From contig CALMJS010000032.1 in the NCBI GenBank assembly GCA_937864535.1, positions 1 through 64,000 of the forward strand: a DNA stretch of 64,000 bases, written 5' to 3'. This document shows, one piece after another, positions 1 through 7,883 of the stretch. The position numbers and the translations under genes are program-made. Source of the stretch: an uncultured Paracoccaceae bacterium. GTDB lineage: Bacteria > Pseudomonadota > Alphaproteobacteria > Rhodobacterales > Rhodobacteraceae. Below the pieces are notes generated by a model. The model ran no database searches and was not told the origin of the DNA. It saw only the letters and a program-made list of their open reading frames with translations. Within the stretch, counting starts at the first letter, position 1. Every line of letters starts with the position of its first letter.

Positions 1-51
1 GCGACCCCCGGCGTGACAGGCCGGTACTCTAACCGACTGAGCTACAACCGC
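1..51 (-). tRNA. tRNA-Asp (GTC), partial at window edge
   Basis: This is the 5' 51 nt of a tRNA-Asp read on the minus strand; the 3' 26 nt lie outside the window. The anticodon GTC falls at 15-17. The visible part is identical to the complete copy at 84-160, so the two form a tandem pair separated by 32 nt. It is probably co-transcribed from the promoter at 198-226. Confidence 0.93.
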
Positions 52-83
52 GCGTCTTCTGTCGTGGCATCCTAGATAGCAAG

Positions 84-160
84 TGGCGCGGTTGACGGGG
101 CTCGAACCCGCGACCCCCGGCGTGACAGGCCGGTACTCTAACCGACTGAGCTACAACCGC
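84..160 (-). tRNA. tRNA-Asp (GTC)
   Basis: This is a complete 77-nt tRNA on the minus strand. It starts GCGGTTG, has anticodon GTC at 124-126, a T-loop TTCGAGC, a matching 3' acceptor CAACCGC, discriminator G and an encoded CCA end. It closely follows the general form of bacterial tRNA-Asp. It is the promoter-proximal member of a tandem pair with the partial copy at 1-51. Confidence 0.97.
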
Positions 161-197
161 GCATCGTGCTATCCGGTGTGTCACCGAATGTGGGGGC

Positions 198-226
198 GTT
201 CTACGGGGAGTGTCAGACGGCGTCAA
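198..226 (-). promoter_or_regulatory. Sigma-70 promoter of the tRNA-Asp pair
   Basis: On the minus strand a -35 box TTGACG (221-226) and a -10 box TAGAAC (198-203) are separated by exactly 17 nt. The predicted start lies about 30 nt before the mature tRNA 5' end at 160. Fit to consensus and position both support a promoter for the tandem tRNAs. This is seen in the sequence but not tested. Confidence 0.7.
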
Positions 227-334
227 GGACCTGTTACAGAAAAAAAGCGATTTTGACGCAGATATTTGAAAATAAATAAAAATTCGAGAATTTTCGATCC
301 AGATCCACTGGATCCGATTGGGTTTGCGGGGCCT

Positions 335-348
335 GTTTGCATGCAAAC
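335..348. promoter_or_regulatory. 14-bp perfect palindrome upstream of infC
   Basis: GTTTGCATGCAAAC reads the same on both strands. It lies 245 bp upstream of the infC start, downstream of the AT-rich patch that may contain a promoter. It could be a dimeric regulator site; the regulator cannot be named from sequence alone. Confidence 0.4.
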
Positions 349-483
349 CGTCCGTTTAGGCGATTCAGGCTCGATGATATCCCGACCCTCGGGGTCAGCG
401 GTCACCGGTCGCAGGCCTGCGCCTGGTTCCGCGAGTCGCGCTTTGCCTCGATTTGTGTCAGGGACCGTCGGCGAAGGCGACTT

Positions 484-516
484 GGCGGGCACTTGGAGGG
501 CACTTGGCGGGCACTG
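484..516. repeat. Three 11-bp tandem repeats
   Basis: The units are GGCGGGCACTT (484-494), GGAGGGCACTT (495-505) and GGCGGGCACTG (506-516), differing at one base each. They end 76 bp before the ATA start of infC and so probably lie in its 5' leader. No hairpin is obvious. Such a short GC-rich array may be neutral slippage or part of a leader structure. Confidence 0.75.
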
Positions 517-592
517 TGATTAGAGGTTGCGAATTCCTGCGCGGGCGCTTAGGTTGCAGCGCAAATTTTCCAACAATAAAAGGACTAGCGCC

Positions 593-1132
593 ATAGCCCG
601 TAGACCGCACAACGCACCCCCGGTGCGTGAGACAGGACCCCGGATCAACGAACGCATTCGTGCTCCTGAAATTCGCCTTATTGGCGCCGATGGCGAAAAC
701 GTGGGTGTTGTGACCCCCGAACGCGCCTTGGAAATGGCTGAGCAGGCCGGACTCGATCTCGTCGAGATTTCACCGAACGCGACGCCGCCGGTGTGCAAGA
801 TCATGGACTTTGGCAAGTTCAAGTACGAGACCCAGAAGAAAGAAGCCGAAGCACGCAAGAAGCAGAAGGTCATCGAAATCAAGGAAGTGAAGTTCCGTCC
901 CGGCACGGATACCCATGATTACGAAGTCAAGCTGCGTTCGGTGTTCAAGTTTCTGGAAAACGGCGACAAGGTGAAAATCACTCTGCGGTTCCGTGGCCGG
1001 GAAATGGCGCACCAAGAGCTGGGTCGCCAGCTACTTGAGCGGATTTCCGAGGACGTGAAAGACCACGGGAAAATCGAAAACATGCCCAAGCTGGAAGGAC
1101 GCCAGATGGTCATGATGATCGGTCCGAAGTAA
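593..1132 (+). CDS. infC: Translation initiation factor IF-3
   Basis: IF-3 binds the 30S subunit, discriminates against non-canonical start codons and keeps subunits apart. The protein shows the family N-domain (motif [15 protein letters not shown]), a lysine-rich linker and the C-domain ending MVMMIGPK. I place the start at ATA 593: the family N-terminus (ARRPHNAPP) begins there, and an AAAGGA Shine-Dalgarno at 579-584 sits 8 nt upstream. The in-frame TTG at 527 would add 22 residues with no family resemblance. The resulting 179 aa is normal. A rare start codon is a known hallmark of infC and allows self-regulation in Escherichia coli, where it is AUU. The gene is followed by a terminator at 1151-1175. 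Confidence 0.95.
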   Translation: MARRPHNAPPVRETGPRINERIRAPEIRLIGADGENVGVVTPERALEMAEQAGLDLVEISPNATPPVCKIMDFGKFKYETQKKEAEARKKQKVIEIKEVKFRPGTDTHDYEVKLRSVFKFLENGDKVKITLRFRGREMAHQELGRQLLERISEDVKDHGKIENMPKLEGRQMVMMIGPK

Positions 1133-1150
1133 ACCGGGTTCGACATTGAG

Positions 1151-1175
1151 AAAGGCCGCCCTTGGGCGGCCTTTT
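1151..1175 (+). terminator. Rho-independent terminator of infC, probably bidirectional
   Basis: The 10-bp stem AAAGGCCGCC/GGCGGCCTTT with a CTTG loop is followed by T-rich sequence. It lies 18 bp after the infC stop and 6 bp from the stop of the convergent gene ending at 1182, so it may serve both. Confidence 0.88.
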
Positions 1176-1181
1176 GCGTTT

Positions 1182-2174
1182 TCAGCCCTCGCGCGGGCTA
1201 GGTCTGGTCGGAATTTCCTTAAGCAGACCACCGACCCCCATCGCGGCGATGTCCTCTGCAGTCACCGCCACGCCGCACAGCAGCCGCTCGAGCACCCAAT
1301 CGGCGCCGTTGAGCGCCGGAGACCGCGCACAGCCAGGCAGACCGATCACCGGGCGCCCCTGATAGTCGCCATGGAACAGCAGGTTCCCCGGATCGACAGG
1401 CATGCCGAACCGTTCAACCCGCCCGCCCGCCAGACGCAGCCCCGAAGGGGCCACATCCTGCGGGTCCGAGGTCGCGGAGGCCGTCAGAATCAGCACCATC
1501 TGCCCCGGAGCGGCCTGAATTGCGGCGGCAATGTCATCGGCCCGATGCGGGACCAGACAGCGTTCTGTCAGCGCGACGCCCATACGGTGCAGGCGACCGT
1601 GGATCGCCTTGCGCCCTTTGTCCGAGGGAATATCCGCGTCGATCATCGTCTCGATCAGGGTTGCGGTCTGCCAGACAACAGGCCGTACAGCTATGGCCCG
1701 TCGGGCGGCGGCGGCGGCCTGATCAACGTCCTGCTGCGGCACGCCATAGGCGATGATTTTAACGGTGGCGATCATGGTCCGCGGATCGGTGCGGAACCAC
1801 TCGGGCACCGTCGCGAGCGTGATCAACGGATTGACACTGTTCAACTGCCCGATGGCGGCGACGTCGATTTGCGCCACCCCTGCCACCGTTGCATAGAGGT
1901 TGACCCGCCCGGTCGCCGCCCCGGTGACAGAGAGGTTCTGCCCCGCGGAGTCCGGTACGAGGCTGGCGGCGATCTGCGCCGCAGCGGCATCCTCGTGCAG
2001 ATCGGACGGGTCCAGCCGCGCGACGATGACCGACTCAAGCCCTGCTGCCTCTAGGGCCGCGCACTCAGCCTCGGACAATAGCCGCCCCTTGGGCAATTTA
2101 CCGCCGGGCAGGTCGATCGAATGCGCCAAGAGGGCACCAGCCGCCTCTTTGACGGGGACGGGGCCGAACCTCAT
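1182..2174 (-). CDS. Molybdopterin-binding protein (MoaB/Mog/MoeA-like domain)
   Basis: This 330-aa protein looks like the molybdopterin-binding protein often encoded beside xdhC in Rhodobacterales. The C-terminal half has the MoCF-type pattern: GQMVLILTASATSD, then GMPVDPGNLLFHG, then GLPGCARSPALNGADWVLE. Such domains bind molybdopterin or its adenylated form during cofactor insertion or modification. The start overlaps the xdhC stop by 4 nt (ATGA), implying translational coupling. No molybdenum hydroxylase gene is in the window, so the client enzyme is unknown. The precise reaction is inferred, not seen. Confidence 0.72.
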   Translation of the reverse strand: MRFGPVPVKEAAGALLAHSIDLPGGKLPKGRLLSEAECAALEAAGLESVIVARLDPSDLHEDAAAAQIAASLVPDSAGQNLSVTGAATGRVNLYATVAGVAQIDVAAIGQLNSVNPLITLATVPEWFRTDPRTMIATVKIIAYGVPQQDVDQAAAAARRAIAVRPVVWQTATLIETMIDADIPSDKGRKAIHGRLHRMGVALTERCLVPHRADDIAAAIQAAPGQMVLILTASATSDPQDVAPSGLRLAGGRVERFGMPVDPGNLLFHGDYQGRPVIGLPGCARSPALNGADWVLERLLCGVAVTAEDIAAMGVGGLLKEIPTRPSPREG

Positions 2175-3142
2175 GCTGTTCTCAGACGCTGGGTGATTTG
2201 GGCCATGATACTGATTGCGATCTCGGCGGGGGATTTTGCCCCGATGTTCAGCCCGACAGGGGCATGGATGCGGGCGATCTGATCCGGCGTAAATCCGGCC
2301 GCGGTCAGACGTTCGACGCGTTTGGTATGGGTGCGGGTGGACCCTAGGCAGCCCAGATAAAATACATCAGATCCCAGCGTGGCGCGAATAGCCGGATCAT
2401 CGAGTTTGGGATCATGGGTCAGCGTCACCACCGCCGTCCGCGGGTCAAGGCCGAGCGCGGTCAACGCCTCATCCGGCCAATCGTCAAGGATGGTTTCGCC
2501 GGGGAAACGGTCCTCTGACCCGAACACCGGGCGCGGGTCGATCAGAAAGGGATCATAGCCGCAGGCCCGCGCCATCTGGACCAGGGGCTGGGCGATATGC
2601 ACCGCGCCGACGATGATCATCCGCAAAGGCGGGTTGTGAATGGCGACAAAGGTCTGACCGTCCTCTTGGACGCCGGATCTATCGCTGCGGAACAGGTCGG
2701 CAAATTCCGATACGTCGGCCAGCCGCCGCGACCCGTTTTGCAAATCCGCCACATAGGCGATCTGTTTGCGCGCCGCCCGGGCCGCCACCAGCTCCGCCAG
2801 CAGCGCCTCGGTCAGGGTTTCGCCGCCGACAGGTTCGACCAACACGCGGATGCGCCCGCCACAGGCCAGCCCGACGGCAAAGGCCTGATCGTCGCTCACG
2901 CCGAAATCGAGGAGGCGAGCCTTGCCATCTTCGATCGCGTCAAAGGCTTCGGTGATCACCGCGCCTTCGACGCAGCCGCCCGACACCGATCCCTCCATCG
3001 CGCCGTCGCGGTCCACCACCAGCATAGAGCCGATCGGACGCGGGGCAGACCCCCAGGTTTCGACCACCGTGGCCAAAACAGCGCCGCGCCCAGCGCGATG
3101 CCAGTCCAAGGCCAAAGCCGGTATATCTGTGACGTCAACCAT
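2171..3142 (-). CDS. XdhC/CoxF-family molybdenum cofactor maturation protein
   Basis: XdhC proteins bind molybdenum cofactor, help its sulfuration and deliver it to xanthine dehydrogenase-type enzymes; CoxF of CO dehydrogenase clusters belongs to the same family. The N-terminal XdhC/CoxI domain has GSVSGGCVEG with the conserved cysteine. The C-terminal Rossmann-like domain begins RMIIVGAVHIAQPL and contains YLGCLGS. I choose ATG 3142 (323 aa) because a GGGGAGGGG ribosome-binding site precedes it and the 39 residues upstream do not look conserved. It overlaps the next gene by ATGA. Its context with MoxR and VWA genes at 5.5-7.7 kb resembles a cox accessory set. Confidence 0.85.
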   Translation of the reverse strand: MVDVTDIPALALDWHRAGRGAVLATVVETWGSAPRPIGSMLVVDRDGAMEGSVSGGCVEGAVITEAFDAIEDGKARLLDFGVSDDQAFAVGLACGGRIRVLVEPVGGETLTEALLAELVAARAARKQIAYVADLQNGSRRLADVSEFADLFRSDRSGVQEDGQTFVAIHNPPLRMIIVGAVHIAQPLVQMARACGYDPFLIDPRPVFGSEDRFPGETILDDWPDEALTALGLDPRTAVVTLTHDPKLDDPAIRATLGSDVFYLGCLGSTRTHTKRVERLTAAGFTPDQIARIHAPVGLNIGAKSPAEIAISIMAQITQRLRTA

Positions 3143-3261
3143 CGTCCCCTCCCCGTTTGGCAACAGATTAGACCTCTTGGCCCAAGGTTCAACTGCTACC
3201 GAAGTCGCAAAGGTAAATCCCCGCATTTCGGAAAAATCGCCCTCGTTCGGGCGCTGCAATG

Positions 3262-3285
3262 AAAAAGAGCCCCGAAGGGCTCTTT
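3262..3285 (-). terminator. Rho-independent terminator of the OmpA-family gene
   Basis: The stem AAAGAGCCC/GGGCTCTTT with a CGAA loop is followed on the minus strand by a run of five T. It begins just beyond the stop at 3293, so it ends leftward transcription before xdhC. This suggests that xdhC and the molybdopterin gene need their own promoter in 3143-3261. Confidence 0.87.
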
Positions 3286-3292
3286 GACAGGG

Positions 3293-5398
3293 TTAGTTGC
3301 TGGCAACTTGCGCCAAGAGCGGCGTGATCCGGCGGATCGTTGCGCGGCGGTTCTGCTGTTCGTCCGCCTGCGTGTTCACCTTGAGGAACCGTTCGCCATA
3401 GCCCTGCACCACGAGGTTTTCCGGCGGAATGTCGAAATATTCAGACAAGGCCAGTGCCACGCTCTCGGCCCGGCGGTCAGAGAGCGTCAGGTTCGACACC
3501 TCGGAGCCGACCGCGTCGGTGTGCCCTTCGATCAGGAAAATCTCGCGCGGGTTTTCGGCCAGCATATCCTCCATCAACAGGCCCATCCGCACGAGGCTGC
3601 GGATCTCGTCCCGCGAAATCGCCGAAGACCCGGAGGCAAAGGTGACCGAGTCGAGGTCGATTGCCGGAACCAGTTCGCGCACCTGCCGGATTTCACGGAT
3701 CTGGCGCAGCGAATAGGTGCGGTCCACCGTTGCCGGACGGTCCGCAGACATGGCCGCGATCAGGCGGGCCATATCGGCGTCAGAGACCGAATAGCTGGGC
3801 GCAGGACGGGTGGTTTCCACCAGCGTGCGCACATCGACAGGCTGGGCCGGAGCGGCCTGATCCTCGATCAGGTTGATGCGGGTGCCATCGGGCAGGATGC
3901 GGGCACGGGTGACCACGCGGCCGCGTTCGTCGCGGATGGTCATGACCTGCGATCCGTCGGGACGCATCACAAAGGTCCGGGTCGAGCCGTCCTGATAGGT
4001 TTCCGTGCGCACGTCGTTGCCCGCCTGATTGAGCAGCGCATCGTCGTTCTTGTAGATTTGCAGACCGTCATTGCCCTGCACGACCACGCGGTCGCCGGTG
4101 TTGGCGACAACCTCTTCGTTGCTGTTTTTCAGGATCGACCCGACGACAACCGCGCCAAGACCGATCAGCATCGCCTTTTCAAAGGCGCTCAGACCTTTGT
4201 TGTCAGCGCTGACTTCGGCATTGGCCGAGGCGGTGGTGGTGAAATCCTCGTCCGATGTCCGGGCATCCGCGTCCGTCAGCGTCTGCTCGGTCACTTCGGC
4301 CTGTGCGGCGGCGTCCTCATCCGCGGCCAGCGGGGCGGCGGCTTCTTCGGTGACAGTCGGGTCCTCGAGCGGTTCATCCGCGGCAAGGGTCTGTTCCGGC
4401 GTGTCGGTCGCAGTGATCTGCTGTTCCATCTCGGCGGCGATTTCCGCGATCTGGTCGGCCATATCGGTCTGGGTTTCCGCCAGTTCGGCCTGTTCGGCAG
4501 CGATCTGTGCCGCGATATCCTCGGTCACAACAGGGCCGGTTTCGGTGACTTCTGCCAGCGGGGCCGCAACACCGGTTTCGGCTGCCAGCGCCTCTAGCGC
4601 GGCAGTCGCGGCATCACTGGCCTCTGCGGCGCGCAGTGCGTCAGCGGCGGCCTGATCGGCGGCATCCTGCGCGATGGCCGCAGCCGTGGTCGCATCGTCC
4701 GTCTGGGCCAGATTGGCCTGTCCAACCGCAATCGCAGCCTGCGCATCCGCCTCTGTCGCGGCATCACGGGCGGCGGCAGCGGCATCGACGGCAGCGGCAA
4801 CAAAATCAGCGGCGCGTTCAACCTCGTCGGCAGCACCAGCGGCCTCGGCCGAGGCCATCGCGTCGTCCGCATAGGCGGCGACCTGATCGGCCAAGGTCTG
4901 CGCCGACATCGCGGCCTCGATCGCGTCCGTGGTCGCCTGCGCAGCGGCCTCGGCCCCATCCGCCGCCTGCGCGTCAGCGGCAGCCTGTGCATCAGCGGCA
5001 GCCTGTGCATCAGCGGCGGCCTGAGCGTCAGCAGCAGCCTGTGCATCAGCGGCAGCCTGTGCGTCAGCGGCCGCCTGCGCGTCAGCAGCAGCCTGTGCAT
5101 CAGCGGCTGCTTGTGCTTCGGCCTCGGCGGCCTCGGCGTCAGCATTCAGGATCGCGTCAATGGCGCCCTGACCCAAAACCGCAGCGGCCAAAGGGTCGGT
5201 CAGTGGAACAGCGGTCGGATCGCCCTCTGCACAGGGTGGCAACTGCCCATCGGGCAGGCAGAGCAGAACCGCCGCCTGACCATCCGGGGTCGAGGTAAAC
5301 TCTTGCGCCAAGGCGGCGAGCGTCATCGGGGATTGCGGCACAATCAGCGACAGGGAGGCAACCAGCGCCGTCGTGGTGCGGGTGTGAATGCGGGACAT
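3293..5398 (-). CDS. OmpA-family outer-membrane protein with Ala/Gln/Asp repeat tract
   Basis: This 701-aa envelope protein has a signal-like N-terminus (residues 1-32). Residues about 88-145 are a hexapeptide repeat AQAAAD, and a long Ala/Asp/Glu-rich segment to about residue 410 is likely coiled-coil or extended helix. A hydrophobic stretch (LIGLGAVVVGSIL) follows, then a C-terminal OmpA peptidoglycan-binding domain with FASGSSAIS, IEGHTDAVGS and LSDRRAESV. OmpA domains anchor to peptidoglycan through diaminopimelate. The start is supported by AGAGGAG. The gene sits alone between a terminator at 3262-3285 and the CoxE-like gene. Function beyond envelope anchoring is unknown; the Ala-rich region could span the periplasm. 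Confidence 0.85.
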   Translation of the reverse strand: MSRIHTRTTTALVASLSLIVPQSPMTLAALAQEFTSTPDGQAAVLLCLPDGQLPPCAEGDPTAVPLTDPLAAAVLGQGAIDAILNADAEAAEAEAQAAADAQAAADAQAAADAQAAADAQAAADAQAAADAQAAADAQAAADAQAADGAEAAAQATTDAIEAAMSAQTLADQVAAYADDAMASAEAAGAADEVERAADFVAAAVDAAAAARDAATEADAQAAIAVGQANLAQTDDATTAAAIAQDAADQAAADALRAAEASDAATAALEALAAETGVAAPLAEVTETGPVVTEDIAAQIAAEQAELAETQTDMADQIAEIAAEMEQQITATDTPEQTLAADEPLEDPTVTEEAAAPLAADEDAAAQAEVTEQTLTDADARTSDEDFTTTASANAEVSADNKGLSAFEKAMLIGLGAVVVGSILKNSNEEVVANTGDRVVVQGNDGLQIYKNDDALLNQAGNDVRTETYQDGSTRTFVMRPDGSQVMTIRDERGRVVTRARILPDGTRINLIEDQAAPAQPVDVRTLVETTRPAPSYSVSDADMARLIAAMSADRPATVDRTYSLRQIREIRQVRELVPAIDLDSVTFASGSSAISRDEIRSLVRMGLLMEDMLAENPREIFLIEGHTDAVGSEVSNLTLSDRRAESVALALSEYFDIPPENLVVQGYGERFLKVNTQADEQQNRRATIRRITPLLAQVASN
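4970..5113 (-). repeat. Eight 18-bp tandem repeats inside the OmpA-family gene
   Basis: Eight head-to-tail units (starting at 4970, 4988, 5006, 5024, 5042, 5060, 5078 and 5096) vary around TGCATCAGCGGCAGCCTG on the plus strand. Each encodes the six residues AQAAAD. Because 18 is a multiple of three, gain or loss of units would change protein length without a frameshift. Confidence 0.95.
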
Positions 5399-5437
5399 GA
5401 GGTCTCCTCTTGGGTATCCGGCCGTATGGCCATCATC

Positions 5438-5452
5438 GTCTATCGGATAGAC
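5438..5452. promoter_or_regulatory. 15-bp inverted repeat upstream of the OmpA-family gene
   Basis: GTCTATC and GATAGAC are perfect inverted arms around a single G. The site lies 40 bp upstream of the OmpA-family start codon, a position suited to an operator overlapping the promoter or to a leader hairpin. The binding factor is unknown. Confidence 0.4.
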
Positions 5453-5490
5453 AACGCGGCCATGACCGATTTGATCCCATTTCGCAGCAG

Positions 5491-5513
5491 AAAAACGAAA
5501 ACACGCCTGTGTT
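5491..5513 (-). terminator. Weak terminator candidate after the CoxE-like gene
   Basis: On the minus strand a 5-bp stem AACAC/GTGTT with an AGGC loop is followed by TTCGTTTTT. It lies just past the stop at 5527. The stem is short, so this is a modest candidate. Confidence 0.4.
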
Positions 5514-5526
5514 ATCGGCTATCAGG

Positions 5527-6783
5527 CTACTCTATCAGCCGCATCAGCCGGTCTTTTTCGCCCGGATCGTCGATTTTCGCGATCGCCTCGGCCAAGCCTT
5601 GCAGCGATGCGATGTTATGCCCAGCGCGGAAACTGGTGACATGGGGCAACATGGCCCTGATTCCCTTGGCCTTGGGGGCAAATCCCTCCCAGCGCAGCAG
5701 CGGGTTCAGCCAGATCAGTTGACGGCACGACAGATGCAGCCGCTCCATCACCGCCTCTAGCCCGCCTTCGGGGTCGCGGTCCAACCCGTCGGTGATCAGG
5801 ATGACCACCGCACCCTGCCCCAGCACACGCCGCGACCAATCGCGGTTGAACCGGTCGATGGATTGCCCGATCCGTGTACCGCCTTCCCAGTCCTGCGCCT
5901 CGGCCCCGGCGGCGGCCAGCGCGGCATCCACATCGCGGTGGCGCAGGTGGCGGGTGATATTGGTCAGCCGCGTGCCAAAGGTGAACGCATGGACCTTGGC
6001 CCAGCCCTGCCCCTTGGCGTTGGCAACCGCATGCAGGAAATGCAGCACGGCGCGGGAATATTGCGACATCGACCCGGAGATATCGCAGATCACCACGAGG
6101 TTGGGATAACGTTCGCGTTTGCGTTTGGTGGCAAAGCTGGTGACCTCTCCGCCCTGCCGCATCGCGCGGCGCATCGTCGCCCGCCAATCGGCAATGTCGC
6201 CCGCGCCCGCAATCGTCCGGCGCGATTTGATCGGCCGCACCGGCAGCGTCATCCGCGCCAAAATCCGCTTGGCCTGCGCCATTTCCTCGGTCGACATCTG
6301 CTCGAAGTCCAGCGTGCGCAGCTTTTCTTCGGCGGAAATCGTCTTGGAGGCATCGACGTCGATCAACGCCTCTTCGTCCTTCTCTTCGTCCTCGGGCTTG
6401 GGCAAGGGAACGTTCTGATCGTCCAGCAGTGCCTCTGCCGCCCGCTTCTCCCCGGCCTTGGCCTTGCGTTCCTCCTGCACCCCGCGGATCGAGGGCAGCA
6501 TCATCGACATCATATGTTCCAGATAGCGCGGATCGCGCCAATACAGCCGGAACACCTGACCGAACACCACCCGATGTTCGGGCCGCGTGACAAAGCAGGC
6601 CTCTAGCGTCCAATAAAAATCGTTCTTTTCGGTGAACCCCGCGGCCTCGACCGCGCGGATGGCGTCGATCAACCGCCCCGGACCGACCGGCAGACCCGCC
6701 TTGCGCAGGGCCCGCGCAAAGTGGGTGATGTTATGGGCCAGCTTGCCATCCTCGGGGATGTTCAGCGGGATATGTTCTGCCAT
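5527..6783 (-). CDS. VWA-domain protein, CoxE-like
   Basis: This 418-aa protein resembles CoxE, a von Willebrand factor A protein that works with a MoxR-type AAA+ ATPase in maturing enzymes such as CO dehydrogenase. The N-terminal part is helical (residues 1-210). The VWA domain follows, with its metal-binding motif DISGSMS near residue 235, the later motif GGTRIGQS and VILITDGLDRD. It begins 10 bp after the MoxR gene, so the two form an operon. In CODH clusters the CoxD/CoxE pair is implicated in active-site assembly; here the client is unknown, because no cox structural gene is present. Confidence 0.85.
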   Translation of the reverse strand: MAEHIPLNIPEDGKLAHNITHFARALRKAGLPVGPGRLIDAIRAVEAAGFTEKNDFYWTLEACFVTRPEHRVVFGQVFRLYWRDPRYLEHMMSMMLPSIRGVQEERKAKAGEKRAAEALLDDQNVPLPKPEDEEKDEEALIDVDASKTISAEEKLRTLDFEQMSTEEMAQAKRILARMTLPVRPIKSRRTIAGAGDIADWRATMRRAMRQGGEVTSFATKRKRERYPNLVVICDISGSMSQYSRAVLHFLHAVANAKGQGWAKVHAFTFGTRLTNITRHLRHRDVDAALAAAGAEAQDWEGGTRIGQSIDRFNRDWSRRVLGQGAVVILITDGLDRDPEGGLEAVMERLHLSCRQLIWLNPLLRWEGFAPKAKGIRAMLPHVTSFRAGHNIASLQGLAEAIAKIDDPGEKDRLMRLIE

Positions 6784-6793
6784 GATCGCGCCC

Positions 6794-7699
6794 TTAGACC
6801 GGCGCGAGTTCGGCGCGGGCTTCTTTCAGAATACGCTGCGCCTCCGACCCTTCGATCCGGGCAATATCGTCCTGGTATTTCAGGATCGCGCCCAAGGTAT
6901 CTGCGATCACCTCTGGCGAGAGGTCGATCACATCCAGCGCCAACAGACATTTTGCCCAGTCGATGGTTTCCGCAACGCCGGGACGTTTGAACAGATCTTC
7001 GGTCCGCAGCTTTTGCACAAAGGCGACCACTTCGCGGCTCAGCGTCTCTTGCGCCTCGGGGGCGCGGGCCTGAAGGATCTCCAGTTCACGGTCAAAGCTG
7101 GGATAATCGACCCAATGATACAGACAGCGCCGCTTGAGCGCGTCATGCACTTCGCGGGTACGGTTGGAGGTCAGGATCACGATGGGGGTTTCGGGCGCCT
7201 TGATGGTGCCCAGCTCCGGGACCGTCACCTGAAAATCCGATAGCGCCTCGAGAAGGAAGGCCTCGAACGGCTCGTCGGTGCGGTCAATCTCGTCGATCAG
7301 CAGAACCGGCGCGCCGCCTTCTTGGGGACGCATGGCCTGAAGCAGCGGCCGTTCGATCAGATACTCCTCCGAGAACAGTTCGGTCTTGAGGTCTTTACGG
7401 TCCGCGCCCCCGGCGGCCTCGGCCGTGCGAATCGCGATCATCTGCTCGGCAAAGTTCCATTCGTAAACCGCAGAGGCCGCATCGAGCCCCTCGTAGCATT
7501 GCAGACGGATCAGCTTGCGCCCGAGGGCGGCGGCAATCGCCTTGGCAATCTCGGTTTTGCCGGTCCCTGCCTCACCCTCGAGGAACAAGGGACGACCAAG
7601 CCGCAAAGACAGGAACACAACAGTGGCCAAGGCCCGTCCACAAACATAGTTTTGTCCCGCCAACAGGCGCTGGACGTCGTCGATACTGTTGATGGTCAT
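6794..7699 (-). CDS. MoxR-family AAA+ ATPase, CoxD-like
   Basis: This 301-aa AAA+ ATPase has Walker A EGEAGTGKTE, Walker B VLLIDEIDRTD and sensor 1 TSNRTREVHDALKRRC. MoxR ATPases act as chaperones for metal-cofactor or complex assembly, usually with a VWA partner, which here follows directly. I choose ATG 7699, preceded by GGAGGAAG, over the upstream start at 7729. Together with XdhC at 2.2-3.1 kb this recalls coxD-coxE-coxF. Cytoplasmic location is expected since no signal or membrane segment is visible. Confidence 0.88.
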   Translation of the reverse strand: MTINSIDDVQRLLAGQNYVCGRALATVVFLSLRLGRPLFLEGEAGTGKTEIAKAIAAALGRKLIRLQCYEGLDAASAVYEWNFAEQMIAIRTAEAAGGADRKDLKTELFSEEYLIERPLLQAMRPQEGGAPVLLIDEIDRTDEPFEAFLLEALSDFQVTVPELGTIKAPETPIVILTSNRTREVHDALKRRCLYHWVDYPSFDRELEILQARAPEAQETLSREVVAFVQKLRTEDLFKRPGVAETIDWAKCLLALDVIDLSPEVIADTLGAILKYQDDIARIEGSEAQRILKEARAELAPV

Positions 7700-7883
7700 G
7701 TCTTCCTCCGGTTTGGGGCCATGCTGCATCCCCTTGGCCGCAGGTCAAGTCGTGCCTTCGTCGCAAGTGTAATTCATCCTATCGAAAGGATAGTTCGGCA
7801 AAACGACTTTAGATCATCGCATTTTCGCCGCAAACTGGGGCGATATCCCGACCTCAGGACTAATCGCACCCCAAAGGCGCACC

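Larger units (their letters stand above)
161..592. other. Intergenic region between tRNA-Asp and infC
   Basis: This 432-bp stretch holds no convincing gene. It contains the tRNA promoter (198-226), an AT-rich patch at 240-300 with a possible rightward TTGACG at 253-258 and TAAAAA at 277-282, a perfect 14-bp palindrome at 335-348, and three 11-bp tandem repeats at 484-516. Short ORFs here (266-523, 337-519) have no recognisable protein character. It probably serves as the long leader or promoter region of infC. Confidence 0.6.

Noticed and set aside
527-592. TTG 527 as the start of infC
   Set aside because: The extra 22 residues do not match IF-3, while ATA 593 has a good ribosome-binding site and the conserved N-terminus.
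4970-5113. CRISPR-like array in the OmpA-family gene
   Set aside because: Repeats are contiguous 18-bp coding units without spacers and code for a regular hexapeptide. The same reasoning excludes the nuoL repeats at 49017-49175.
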